NCBI RefSeq assembly: GCF_019799945.1
Contig: NZ_JABGCH010000006.1
Span: 1-64,000 of the forward strand
Length of the DNA stretch: 64,000 nucleotides
DNA from: Modestobacter marinus
GTDB taxonomy: Bacteria; Actinomycetota; Actinomycetes; Mycobacteriales; Geodermatophilaceae
Direction: 5' to 3'
The position numbers were made by a program, and so were the translations under genes. Positions 44,607 to 52,149 of this stretch are shown here, in pieces (the stretch's first letter is position 1; the number at the start of each line of letters is the position of its first letter). Below the pieces are notes generated by a model that saw nothing but the letters and a program-made list of their open reading frames with translations, searched no databases and had not been told where the DNA came from.

Positions 44607-44996
44607 GTGGCGACTCTGCAGGTCGAGCTCGTGGCCGTGGAGCGGATGATCTGGTCCGGCGAGGCCCGCATCGTCATCGCCCGCACGACCGAGGGTGAGC
44701 TCGGCGTGCTGCCCGGGCACGCGCCGATGCTCGGTGAGCTCGCCCCCGGTGGCGTCGTCACGATCCGCACCGAGTCAGGCGACGACCTCACGGTGGCTGC
44801 GCACGGTGGCTTCCTCTCGGTGACCGAGAAGGGCGTCTCGATCCTCGCCGAGACCGCGGAGCTGTCGACCGAGATCGACGTCGAGCGGGCCCGCGAGGCG
44901 CTCCGCCGGGCGGAGGGGGCCGGTGACGACCCCGAGACCGTCGCCGCCGCGCGCCGCGCCCAGTCCCGCCTCCGGGCCGCCGGCCAGGACGCCTGA
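44607..44996 (+). CDS. atpC: ATP synthase F1 subunit epsilon
   Basis: 129 residues: an N-terminal beta-sandwich ([39 protein letters not shown] start of domain) and a C-terminal helical pair ([27 protein letters not shown]) that can inhibit ATP hydrolysis. GAGGAG lies five bases before the GTG at 44607. It is separated from atpD by 645 bases, a rare break in a nearly always adjacent pair, so separate transcription is possible. DUF2550 follows 64 bases later. Confidence 0.94.
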   Translation: MATLQVELVAVERMIWSGEARIVIARTTEGELGVLPGHAPMLGELAPGGVVTIRTESGDDLTVAAHGGFLSVTEKGVSILAETAELSTEIDVERAREALRRAEGAGDDPETVAAARRAQSRLRAAGQDA

Positions 44997-45060
44997 CCAG
45001 CTCGCGACCCCCCCGCTCGCTCCGGCACCGACCCCGCCCGCGCCCCCCGGACCCGCAGCG

Positions 45061-45465
45061 ATGACCACGGCCGTTCTCATCGTCGTGGGGCTGCTGCTGG
45101 TCGCGTTCGTCGCGGCCTTCCTGCTCCGCCGCCGCTTCCTGCTCTCCGGCCTCGGCGCCGTCACCATGTACCTGCGGCCGCCGGGTGCCGCGCGCTGGTC
45201 GGTCGGCGTGGCCTGGTACTCCGGCGAGACGCTGCTGTGGTACCGGGCGCTGTCGCTGTCGGTGCGCCCCAACCGGCGGATGTGCCGCTCCCAGTTCCAG
45301 ATCGACGCACGCCGCCGGCCGACCGGCGCGGACCTGTCGCTGCCGCCGGACAGCGTCGTCCTCACCTGCCGTACCGGCGCCGGCCCCCACGAGCTGGCGA
45401 TGGACCCCTCGACGGTGACCGGGTTCCTGTCCTGGGTCGAGTCCGCCCCACCCGTCGACCGCTGA
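45061..45465 (+). CDS. DUF2550 family membrane protein
   Basis: 134 residues: one N-terminal membrane helix (AVLIVVGLLLVAFVAAFLL, residues 4-22) and a soluble domain with VTMYLRPPGAARWSVGVAWYSG and WYRALSLSVRPNRRM. It matches the DUF2550 proteins found just downstream of atpC throughout actinobacteria. The function is unknown; conservation of position suggests a role linked to the ATP synthase or envelope. The start is the ATG at 45061. It is convergent with the adenosyltransferase at 45489. Confidence 0.85.
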   Translation: MTTAVLIVVGLLLVAFVAAFLLRRRFLLSGLGAVTMYLRPPGAARWSVGVAWYSGETLLWYRALSLSVRPNRRMCRSQFQIDARRRPTGADLSLPPDSVVLTCRTGAGPHELAMDPSTVTGFLSWVESAPPVDR

Positions 45466-45488
45466 GCGGCGCCCGGGACGGGGCCGCG

Positions 45489-46091
45489 TCAGTCGCGGGC
45501 CGCGCGCTGGGCGTGCACGCCGCTGTGGGCGCCGGGCTCCCACAGCACGTCGCCGTCGGGGTTCGCCGCCCGGGCGAGGATGAACAGCAGGTCGGAGAGC
45601 CGGTTGAGGTAGCGCGCGGTCTCCGGGTTGGTCCGCTCCCCGTCGGCCTCCAGCAGCGCCCAGACGCTGCGCTCGGCCCGGCGGGCGACGGTGCGCGCCT
45701 GGTGCAGCAACGCGGCCAGCGCGGTGCCCCCGGGCAGCACGAAGGACGTCAGCGTCGGCAGCGCCGCGTTGTGGGCGTCGCAGGCGGCCTCCAGGCGCTC
45801 GGTGTAGGCCGCGGTGACCCGCAGCGGCGGGTGCTCCGGCGCGGCCGTCACCGGGGTCGACAGGTCGGCCCCGACGTCGAACAGGTCGTTCTGCAGGCTG
45901 CTCAGCAGCTCGGCGACCTCGGTCGGCGGTCCGCCCAGGGCCAGCGCGATCCCCAGCACGCTGTTGGTCTCGTCGACGTCGGCGTACGCGACCAGGCGCG
46001 GGTCGGTCTTCGTCACCCGGGACATGTCGCCCAGGTGCGTCTGACCGGCGTCGCCGGTGCGGGTGTAGATGCGGGTCAGCCGGACGGTCAT
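45489..46091 (-). CDS. ATP:cob(I)alamin adenosyltransferase, PduO type
   Basis: 200 residues. It transfers the adenosyl group of ATP to reduced cobalamin, making coenzyme B12. PduO-type landmarks are RIYTRTGDAGQTHLGD (ATP loop at residues 7-22), ADVDETNSVLG, FVLPGG and ARTVARRAERSV, then NRLSDLLFILAR. This is the PduO/MMAB trimer type rather than CobA. A B12-dependent methylmalonyl-CoA mutase is implied by mce and meaB elsewhere in the window. The ATG at 46091 lies 17 bases from hairpin copy C; the gene is divergent from murA. Confidence 0.93.
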   Translation of the reverse strand: MTVRLTRIYTRTGDAGQTHLGDMSRVTKTDPRLVAYADVDETNSVLGIALALGGPPTEVAELLSSLQNDLFDVGADLSTPVTAAPEHPPLRVTAAYTERLEAACDAHNAALPTLTSFVLPGGTALAALLHQARTVARRAERSVWALLEADGERTNPETARYLNRLSDLLFILARAANPDGDVLWEPGAHSGVHAQRAARD

Positions 46092-46107
46092 GGGCCGAGC
46101 CTAGAAG

Positions 46108-46166
46108 AAGGACCCTGCTGCCCCCCCACCACTCGCCAGCGCGCGGTGGGACCCTGCAGCAGGGCC
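46108..46166 (+). repeat. dispersed hairpin element, copy C (between divergent starts)
   Basis: AAGGACCC, then outer arms CCCTGCTGC and GCAGCAGGG, a perfect pair different in sequence from copies A, B and D, and inner arms CCCACC and GGTGGG, also perfect. It occupies most of the 91 bases between the adenosyltransferase ATG (46091, minus) and the murA GTG (46183, plus), ending 16 bases before murA. Here it cannot be the terminator of an adjacent plus-strand gene; it may sit in the murA leader. Confidence 0.85.
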
Positions 46167-46182
46167 ACCGTAGGGTGACCCG

Positions 46183-47481
46183 GTGGAGTGCTTCGAGGTG
46201 ACCGGCGGATCAGCCCTGCGCGGTCGCGTCCGCGTCACCGGCGCCAAGAACAGCGCCCTCAAGCTGATGGCCGCCGCGCTGCTGGCCACGGGGCGGACGA
46301 CGCTCGAGGAGGTGCCCGACATCCTCGACGTCCACATCATGAGCGAGGTGCTGCGCCGGCTCGGCTGCGGCGTCACCTTCGAGCGCTACCCGCTCGAACC
46401 CGGCGACAGCAGCCCGAGCGGTGGCGGCCGGGTGCTCATCGACGTCCCCGAGGAGCCCTCCAGCGAGACCGACTACGACCTGGTCCGCCGGATGCGCGCC
46501 TCGATCAGCGTGCTCGGCCCGCTGGTCGCCCGGCTCGGCACGGCCAAGGTCGCGCTGCCCGGTGGCGACGCGATCGGCTCGCGCGGGCTGGACATGCACG
46601 TGGCCGGCCTGGAGCGGCTCGGTGCCACCGTGGTCAACGAGCACGGCTTCCTCATCGCCACCGCGCCGAAGCTCGTGGGCACCTCCATCTGGCTTGACTT
46701 CCCCTCGGTCGGCGCCACCGAGAACCTGGTGATGGCCGCCGTCCTGGCCGAGGGCACGACGATCGTCGACAACGCCGCCCGCGAGCCGGAGATCGTCGAC
46801 CTGTGCCGGATGCTCACCGCGATGGGCGCCCGGATCCAGGGCGCCGGCACGTCCACGATCACCGTCGAGGGGGTCGACGGGCTGGAGCCGGTCGCCTACA
46901 CGACCGTCCCCGACCGGATCGTGGCCGGCACCTGGGCGATCGGCGCGGTCATGACCCGCGGTGACCTGGTCGTCGAGGGCGCGGTCGCCGAGCACCTGAC
47001 CGTTCCGCTGGAGAAGCTGGTGAACGCCGGTGCCACGGTGGAGCCGCGGGCCGACGGCGTGCGGGTCGCGATGGAGGACCGGCCCCGGGCCGTCGACGTC
47101 GTCACCCTGCCCTTCCCGGGCTTCCCGACCGACCTGCAGCCGATGGCGGTCGCGCTGGCGGCCGTGTCCAGTGGCACCGCGCTGATCACCGAGAACGTCT
47201 TCGAGGGCCGGTTCATGTTCGTCAACGAGCTGGTCCGGCTGGGCGCCGACGTCCGGATCGACGGGCACCACGCGGTGGTCCGCGGCCGCGAGCGGCTCTC
47301 CAGCGCCCCGGTGCTGGCCACCGACATCCGGGCCGGCGCGGGGCTGGTGCTCGCCGGCCTGCTCACCGACGGGGTCACCGAGGTGCAGGACGTCCGGCAC
47401 GTCGACCGCGGCTACCCGGCCTTCCTGGAGCAGCTGCGCGGCGTGGGCGTGCAGATCACCCGGACCCAGCTGGCTGACTGA
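46183..47481 (+). CDS. murA: UDP-N-acetylglucosamine 1-carboxyvinyltransferase
   Basis: 432 residues; the first committed step of peptidoglycan synthesis, adding enolpyruvate from PEP to UDP-GlcNAc. The N-terminal [15 protein letters not shown] motif is intact. The catalytic loop reads [10 protein letters not shown]: Asp129 replaces the Cys that fosfomycin alkylates in E. coli MurA. The same replacement in mycobacteria leaves activity and gives natural fosfomycin resistance, so resistance is predicted here. An acidic, Ser/Gly-containing insert near 70-95 ([11 protein letters not shown]) is an unusual lead to the loop. The GTG at 46183 lies 16 bases after hairpin copy C, which may affect its translation. 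Confidence 0.95.
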   Translation: MECFEVTGGSALRGRVRVTGAKNSALKLMAAALLATGRTTLEEVPDILDVHIMSEVLRRLGCGVTFERYPLEPGDSSPSGGGRVLIDVPEEPSSETDYDLVRRMRASISVLGPLVARLGTAKVALPGGDAIGSRGLDMHVAGLERLGATVVNEHGFLIATAPKLVGTSIWLDFPSVGATENLVMAAVLAEGTTIVDNAAREPEIVDLCRMLTAMGARIQGAGTSTITVEGVDGLEPVAYTTVPDRIVAGTWAIGAVMTRGDLVVEGAVAEHLTVPLEKLVNAGATVEPRADGVRVAMEDRPRAVDVVTLPFPGFPTDLQPMAVALAAVSSGTALITENVFEGRFMFVNELVRLGADVRIDGHHAVVRGRERLSSAPVLATDIRAGAGLVLAGLLTDGVTEVQDVRHVDRGYPAFLEQLRGVGVQITRTQLAD

Positions 47482-47490
47482 GACCCTGCC

Positions 47491-47808
47491 TCAGGGCCCG
47501 CCGAAGGAGAGGGCGAGCACCCGGGCACGGTCGAGGTCCTCCGGGAAGACCAGCACGTCGGTGCGGTGCGCGGCGGGCTCGCGGATCGTCGAGCGGATCC
47601 CCGCGTCCGAGAGCACCGCCCGCAGCGCGAGCGCCGACTCCCGGCGGCTGAGGGACGCCACCGGGGTGAGCAGCTCCTCGTCGTGCCCGCGGGACGGCGG
47701 CGTCCGCGAGGAGAAGGCCCAGCGCAGGAAGAGCGAGCACAGGCCGATCATCAGCAGCGCGATGACCGGCCCGACGAGGAAGTGCAGGCTCCCGGCGTTG
47801 ATCGGCAC
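47491..47808 (-). CDS. small membrane protein with a DUF2007-like domain
   Basis: 105 residues: one N-terminal membrane helix (LVGPVIALLMIGLCSLFLRWAF, about 12-33), then a soluble domain with SRRESALALRAVLSDAGIRSTIRE and DVLVFPEDLDRARVL, the pattern of the DUF2007 fold in which a chain folds over a ligand-like groove. GAGGAGG five bases before the GTG at 47808 fixes the start. It is convergent with murA, with nine bases between the stops. The function is unknown. Confidence 0.75.
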   Translation of the reverse strand: MPINAGSLHFLVGPVIALLMIGLCSLFLRWAFSSRTPPSRGHDEELLTPVASLSRRESALALRAVLSDAGIRSTIREPAAHRTDVLVFPEDLDRARVLALSFGGP

Positions 47809-47897
47809 GGCGACCTCCTCAAGCGGGCCCGGTGCGTGCAGTCCCGTGCCCCGAGTGTGCCACCGTTCACCGGGCCCGACCGCGTCCTCCTCCTGGC

Positions 47898-48923
47898 TCA
47901 GAGCCGGACGACGACGCCCTCGGTCGCGCTGCGGCGGGCGGCGTCCAGGACGGTGGCGGTGACGACGGCGTCCCGGGCGGTCACCGGCAGCGGTCCCTCG
48001 CCGCGGACGGCCCGGGCGAACCCCGGGTAGAAGGTGTCCCACCGGCCGCGCAGCGTGGGCACGACCTCGCCGTCGTCCCCGCGCCGCAGCCGGCCCCAGC
48101 GCTCCTCGGGCTCCGCGCCCCAGGCGTCGCCCAGCGTCGCGGGGGTCTCGCCGGCGAGCAGCATCGACTCCTGGACGTCCATCGGGCCGTCGACCACGTA
48201 GCTGCCCGCGGTCCCGGTGACCCGGAAGCGCAGCCCCGGGGCGCCCTCGCTCCAGCTGCCGGCCAGGTGCGAGCGGGCGCCGCTCGCGTGGGTGAGCGAC
48301 ACGAACACGTCGTCGTCCAGCCCGCTCTCGCGCACCCGCCACTCGGCGTAGACCGAGGTGACCGGGCCGAGCAGCACCAGCGCCTGGTCGACCAGGTGGC
48401 TGCCGAAGTCCAGCAGCGTGCCACCGCCGGCGGGCGCCGGGCCCGGATCGGGGGTGAACCGCTCGAACCGCGACTCGAAGCGGGTCACGGTGCCCAGCCG
48501 CCCCTCCTCGACCAGCGCCCGGACGGTGCGGAAGTCCGAGTCCACCCGCCGGTTCTGGTACGGCGCGAGCAGCAGGCCCAGCCGCTCGGCGCGTTCGACG
48601 CTGGCCCAGGCGGCGGCCGCGTCGAGGGCGAAGGGCTTGTCGCACACGACCGCGAGTCCCAGGTCCAGCGCCCGGTCGGTGAGCTCCGTGTGCGTTCCCG
48701 CCGGCGTGGAGATCGACACCGCCTCCGCGCCGGCCGCGGCGAGGGCCTCCAGCGAGTCGAAGGTCGCCGTGCCCGGGCGCTCCCGGCCGATGAGCTCACG
48801 GCGCTCCGCGGACGTCGTCACGACGCCCAGCAGCGCGCACTCCGGCGCGGCGGCCAGCAGCGGTGCGTGGAAGTACCGGCCGCCGAACCCGTACCCCACC
48901 AGTCCGAATCGAACGGGCTCCAT
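47898..48923 (-). CDS. Gfo/Idh/MocA-family oxidoreductase
   Basis: 341 residues. The NAD(P)-binding Rossmann fold begins VRFGLVGYGFGGRYFHAPLL; the catalytic lysine lies in AVVCDKPFALD near residue 95, and GGTLLDFGSHLVDQALVLLG near 170-190 carries the conserved Asp and His. Family members oxidise or reduce sugars, inositols or related polyols; the substrate is not readable. GAGGAG precedes the ATG at 48923. It stands between the small membrane protein and the DUF2071 gene on the same strand. Confidence 0.88.
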   Translation of the reverse strand: MEPVRFGLVGYGFGGRYFHAPLLAAAPECALLGVVTTSAERRELIGRERPGTATFDSLEALAAAGAEAVSISTPAGTHTELTDRALDLGLAVVCDKPFALDAAAAWASVERAERLGLLLAPYQNRRVDSDFRTVRALVEEGRLGTVTRFESRFERFTPDPGPAPAGGGTLLDFGSHLVDQALVLLGPVTSVYAEWRVRESGLDDDVFVSLTHASGARSHLAGSWSEGAPGLRFRVTGTAGSYVVDGPMDVQESMLLAGETPATLGDAWGAEPEERWGRLRRGDDGEVVPTLRGRWDTFYPGFARAVRGEGPLPVTARDAVVTATVLDAARRSATEGVVVRL

Positions 48924-48969
48924 CGATGCGCTCCTCGTGCGTCGTCGGGCGTGCAGGGAGATCTTGCCG

Positions 48970-49701
48970 TCAGTGCTCCCGGGGGCCGAACCGGACGTCG
49001 ACGCCGGGGGAGAACAGCACGCTGTCCGGAGCGCCAGCGACGGAGGGGAGGCCGGCCGCCGCGACCAGGTCGTCGTCGAGGGCCAGCAGGTCGGCCGCGT
49101 ACAGCGGCCAGGCGGGGTGCTCGTTGGGCCAGTAGGCGAGGCGCCTGCCGGTGGTCTGGTGCAGGCCCCAGCGGCTGGTGAGGAAACGGGCCAGTGGACC
49201 GGGCTCGGGCAGCGGGTCGCCGACCCGGACGACGACGGTCCCTCCCGCGCCGCGGGGGCCGGGCCACCGCCGGTCGGACCGGTAGGTGAGCTGGTCACCC
49301 TCCCGCTCGACCCGCATCCGGGACCACAGGTAGGGCAGGTGCGCGACCCACCGGGCCGCGAGCACCGGCAGCAGCCGGTCGGCCTCCAGCGACCGGAAGA
49401 CGACGCCGCGCCGGCCCTGCTCGTCGACCGAGTACAGCCGCACGTTGGTCTCGGCGAACGAACCGACCCAGGGCATGCCCGGTGCCCCCAGCAGGCCGAT
49501 CCGGCGCATCCGGAAGGGGATGAGCCCGACGTAGGTCGCGCCGCCGAGCTCGTCGGGCCGGGCGCCGGCGGGCAGCAGCGGGGCCACCACTGCCGGGTCG
49601 ACCGCCCAGTGCAGGAAGGTGACGTCCCGCCAGCCCTGGGTGAACACGGTGCGCCGCACCGGTCGCGGGGACGTCCGGCTGACGGGTTCGGGGACGGTCA
49701 C
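48970..49701 (-). CDS. DUF2071 (YqjF-like) protein
   Basis: 243 residues. The start region reads FTQGWRDVTFLHWAVDPAVVAPLLP and is followed by GATYVGLIPFRMR and NVRLYSV, characteristic of DUF2071/YqjF, a beta-rich fold related to acetoacetate decarboxylase with no assigned reaction. The GTG at 49701 is the best start because longer extensions run past the divergent crotonase ATG (49755), but its GGAGG sits too close to be ideal. No membrane segment is seen. Confidence 0.82.
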   Translation of the reverse strand: MTVPEPVSRTSPRPVRRTVFTQGWRDVTFLHWAVDPAVVAPLLPAGARPDELGGATYVGLIPFRMRRIGLLGAPGMPWVGSFAETNVRLYSVDEQGRRGVVFRSLEADRLLPVLAARWVAHLPYLWSRMRVEREGDQLTYRSDRRWPGPRGAGGTVVVRVGDPLPEPGPLARFLTSRWGLHQTTGRRLAYWPNEHPAWPLYAADLLALDDDLVAAAGLPSVAGAPDSVLFSPGVDVRFGPREH

Positions 49702-49754
49702 CCCTCCAGCCTGGACCCGTTGCCCGCCGGGAGTCGCCGTGGTGGGCTCTGGGG

Positions 49755-50528
49755 ATGGCGGAGGACGGCGCACCGCGGGTCGAGCGCGACGGCGACACGA
49801 TCTGCATCACGATGACCAGGGGCGCGCGGCGCAACGCGCTCGCCCGCGACCACCTCCAGCAGCTGCTCGCCGCGTTCACCGAGGCCGGCGGCACCGGTGC
49901 GACGGGGATCGTGCTGGCGGGGGAGGGGCCGGTGTTCAGCGCCGGGCACGACTTCCGCGACGTCCGGGACCGCCCGGTGACCGAGGTGCGCAGCCTGCTG
50001 GCGCTGTGCACCGAGCTGATGGAGACGATCCAGTCGGTGCCGCAGGTGGTGCTCGCCCGGGTGCACGCGCTGGCCACCGCGGCCGGGTGCCAGCTGGTCG
50101 CCTCCTGCGACCTCGCGGTCGCCGCCGAGTCGGCGGGCTTCGCCGCGCCCGGCGGCAAGGGCGGCTGGTTCTGCCACACGCCGATGGTGGCCATCGCCCG
50201 CAACGTGGGCCGCAAGCGGGCGATGGAGCTGGCGCTGACCGGTGACGTCATCGACGCCCGGACGGCGCTGGACTGGGGGCTGGTCAACCGGGTCGTCCCC
50301 GACGACGAGCTCGACGCCGCCGTCCGCGACCTGCTGGGCCGGGCCACCCGCGGATCCCGGGCCAGCAAGGCCTGGGGGAAGCAGACGATGTACGCTCAGC
50401 TCGACCGTCCGGAGCGGGACGCCTACGGGATCGCGGTCGAGGTGATGGCCGCGGCCAGCCAGCTGCCCGGTGCCCGGGAGGGGATGGCGTCGTTCCTGGA
50501 GAAGCGCCCGCCGGTCTGGACGGACTGA
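49755..50528 (+). CDS. crotonase-fold protein, ECHDC3-like
   Basis: 257 residues of the enoyl-CoA hydratase/isomerase fold. The oxyanion-hole loops are AGHDFRDVR and AAGCQLVASCDLAVA. In true hydratases the second loop carries GCE and a later PE pair; here the sequences are GCQ and FAAPGGKGGWFC, so both usual catalytic glutamates are absent. This pattern matches human ECHDC3-type proteins, whose reaction is uncertain. The ATG at 49755 lies 53 bases from the divergent DUF2071 start. Simple hydratase activity is therefore doubtful. Confidence 0.85.
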   Translation: MAEDGAPRVERDGDTICITMTRGARRNALARDHLQQLLAAFTEAGGTGATGIVLAGEGPVFSAGHDFRDVRDRPVTEVRSLLALCTELMETIQSVPQVVLARVHALATAAGCQLVASCDLAVAAESAGFAAPGGKGGWFCHTPMVAIARNVGRKRAMELALTGDVIDARTALDWGLVNRVVPDDELDAAVRDLLGRATRGSRASKAWGKQTMYAQLDRPERDAYGIAVEVMAAASQLPGAREGMASFLEKRPPVWTD

Positions 50529-50534
50529 CGGGGG

Positions 50535-51389
50535 TCAGCCGTCGCGGAGGTCGGCGCAGCCGGTCTCGTGGGGCAGCAGCGGGCGGAACGTCAGCGACCA
50601 GCGGGCGCCGTCCGGCGCGACCCACGGCGTGAGCGCGTTGGCCGCGCGCGCCGCCGTCCGCACGGCCGAGGCCTCCTCGCCGGTGGCCACCACGCAGCTC
50701 AGCCCGAGCGCCGGCTCGAACGGCTCACCGGGCAGCGCCGGCCCGGGCCAGGGCACGTCCGGCTGCGGCAGCTCCTCGGGGGGCGTGTACGGCGTGACCA
50801 GCGCGGCCAGCGTCGTGAACTCGTAGGGCTGGGTCGTCTCGTAGGACAGCCCGGTGAGCTCGTCGGCGAAGGCCCGCAGCTCGGCGCGGGCGGCGATCTG
50901 CTCCTCGGTCAGGCCCGACTGCAGGTCCTCGGGCACGGACAGCGCATAGACCTCCCGCTGGATCGTCTCCAGGCCGGTGGAGACGGTGAAGCGGGTGGAG
51001 GGCAGGTCCGACACCGGCGGCATGCCGAGGTCGGCGGTGTCGCCGACGCCGGCCTCGAGGGCCCGGTCGACGAGGTCCTGCACGGCGGACCGGTCGATCT
51101 CCCGGACCTGCAGGTTGGGCAGGGCCGGGGCGGGGTGGATGGCGATCACCGGGCCCTCGCTGACCACCCGTCCGTCGCCGTACACGCTGACCAGCGGCAG
51201 CCGCCCGGCCAGCATCTCCGGGGTCACGAAGCCGCCGGTCCAGGACAGCTGCAGCACCAGGTCGTCGGGCCCGTACGGGTAGGCGGGGGGCGACCCGCCC
51301 CCCTCGCCGTCCGTCCCCGGCCGGGCGCAGCCCGCCAGCACGAGCAGCAGCGCCATGGCGGCCGCCGTCCGTGCCCCCCGGGTCGTCAC
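50535..51389 (-). CDS. putative lipoprotein, function unknown
   Basis: 284 residues. The N-terminal signal [20 protein letters not shown] ends in the lipobox LAGC, so the mature Cys20 (counting from the GTG) would be lipid-modified outside the membrane. The rest is a Pro/Glu-rich soluble domain ([34 protein letters not shown]) that occurs in actinobacterial proteins of unknown role. It is convergent with the crotonase (six bases between stops) and divergent from nucS. An ATG 11 codons downstream of the GTG at 51389 is an alternative start that would still keep the lipobox. Confidence 0.75.
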   Translation of the reverse strand: MTTRGARTAAAMALLLVLAGCARPGTDGEGGGSPPAYPYGPDDLVLQLSWTGGFVTPEMLAGRLPLVSVYGDGRVVSEGPVIAIHPAPALPNLQVREIDRSAVQDLVDRALEAGVGDTADLGMPPVSDLPSTRFTVSTGLETIQREVYALSVPEDLQSGLTEEQIAARAELRAFADELTGLSYETTQPYEFTTLAALVTPYTPPEELPQPDVPWPGPALPGEPFEPALGLSCVVATGEEASAVRTAARAANALTPWVAPDGARWSLTFRPLLPHETGCADLRDG

Positions 51390-51435
51390 GGACCTAGGAC
51401 GATCGGCTGGCGGCGCCGGTTCCAGGGCGTCCGGG

Positions 51436-51441
51436 TACCGT
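51436..51441 (+). promoter_or_regulatory. possible leaderless -10 element for nucS
   Basis: TACCGT lies eight bases before the nucS GTG at 51450 and no ribosome site is present, as at argS. The transcript would begin at the start codon. A -35 element is not evident. Confidence 0.25.
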
Positions 51442-51449
51442 CGGGCCCC

Positions 51450-52121
51450 GTGCGCCTGGTGATCGCCCGCTGTTCCGTCGACTACATCGGGCGGCTCACC
51501 GCCCACCTGCCACCGGCCACCCGGCTGCTGCTGGTGAAGGCCGACGGCTCGGTGTCGGTCCACGCCGACGACCGGGCCTACAAACCGCTGAACTGGATGA
51601 CCCCGCCGTGCAGCCTCAAGGACGGGCTCGTCGACGGCGCCGGCACCTGGACGGTCACCAACAAGGCCGGCGAGCAGCTGGTGATCACGATCGAGTCGGT
51701 GGAGCACGACTCACGGCACGAGCTGGGCGTAGACCCGGGCCTGCAGAAGGACGGCGTCGAGGCCGAGCTCCAGCGGCTGCTCGCGCTGCACGTGGAGACC
51801 TTCGGCGCCGGGTGGTCGCTGGTCCGCCGGGAGTACCCCACCGCGATCGGACCGGTCGACCTGCTCTGCCGGGACGCCGACGGCAGCACGGTGGCGGTCG
51901 AGGTGAAGCGCCGGGGCGAGATCGACGGCGTCGAGCAGCTCACCCGGTACCTGGAGCTGCTCAACCGCGACCCGCTGCTGGCCCCGGTCAAGGGCGTGTT
52001 CGCCGCCCAGGAGATCAAGCCGCAGGCCCGGGTGCTCGCCGGCGACCGGGGCATCGACTGCCTGGTCGTCGACTACGCCGTCCTCAAGGGCACCGACGAC
52101 CCGTCCGCCCGGCTGTTCTGA
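51450..52121 (+). CDS. nucS: mismatch-specific endonuclease NucS
   Basis: 223 residues. The nuclease that replaces MutS/MutL mismatch repair in actinobacteria by cutting both strands at G-T, T-T and G-G mismatches. The N-terminal DNA-binding domain ([16 protein letters not shown]) precedes the PD-(D/E)XK-type nuclease: [10 protein letters not shown] then [21 protein letters not shown], with the Asp-Glu-Lys set. The C-terminus ends SARLF, resembling the short beta-clamp-binding tail reported for this enzyme. The GTG at 51450 gives the conserved N-terminus. It is a marker of actinobacterial origin. Confidence 0.94.
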   Translation: MRLVIARCSVDYIGRLTAHLPPATRLLLVKADGSVSVHADDRAYKPLNWMTPPCSLKDGLVDGAGTWTVTNKAGEQLVITIESVEHDSRHELGVDPGLQKDGVEAELQRLLALHVETFGAGWSLVRREYPTAIGPVDLLCRDADGSTVAVEVKRRGEIDGVEQLTRYLELLNRDPLLAPVKGVFAAQEIKPQARVLAGDRGIDCLVVDYAVLKGTDDPSARLF

Positions 52122-52149
52122 GCACGGACCGATGACGGAGGAGGACGGC

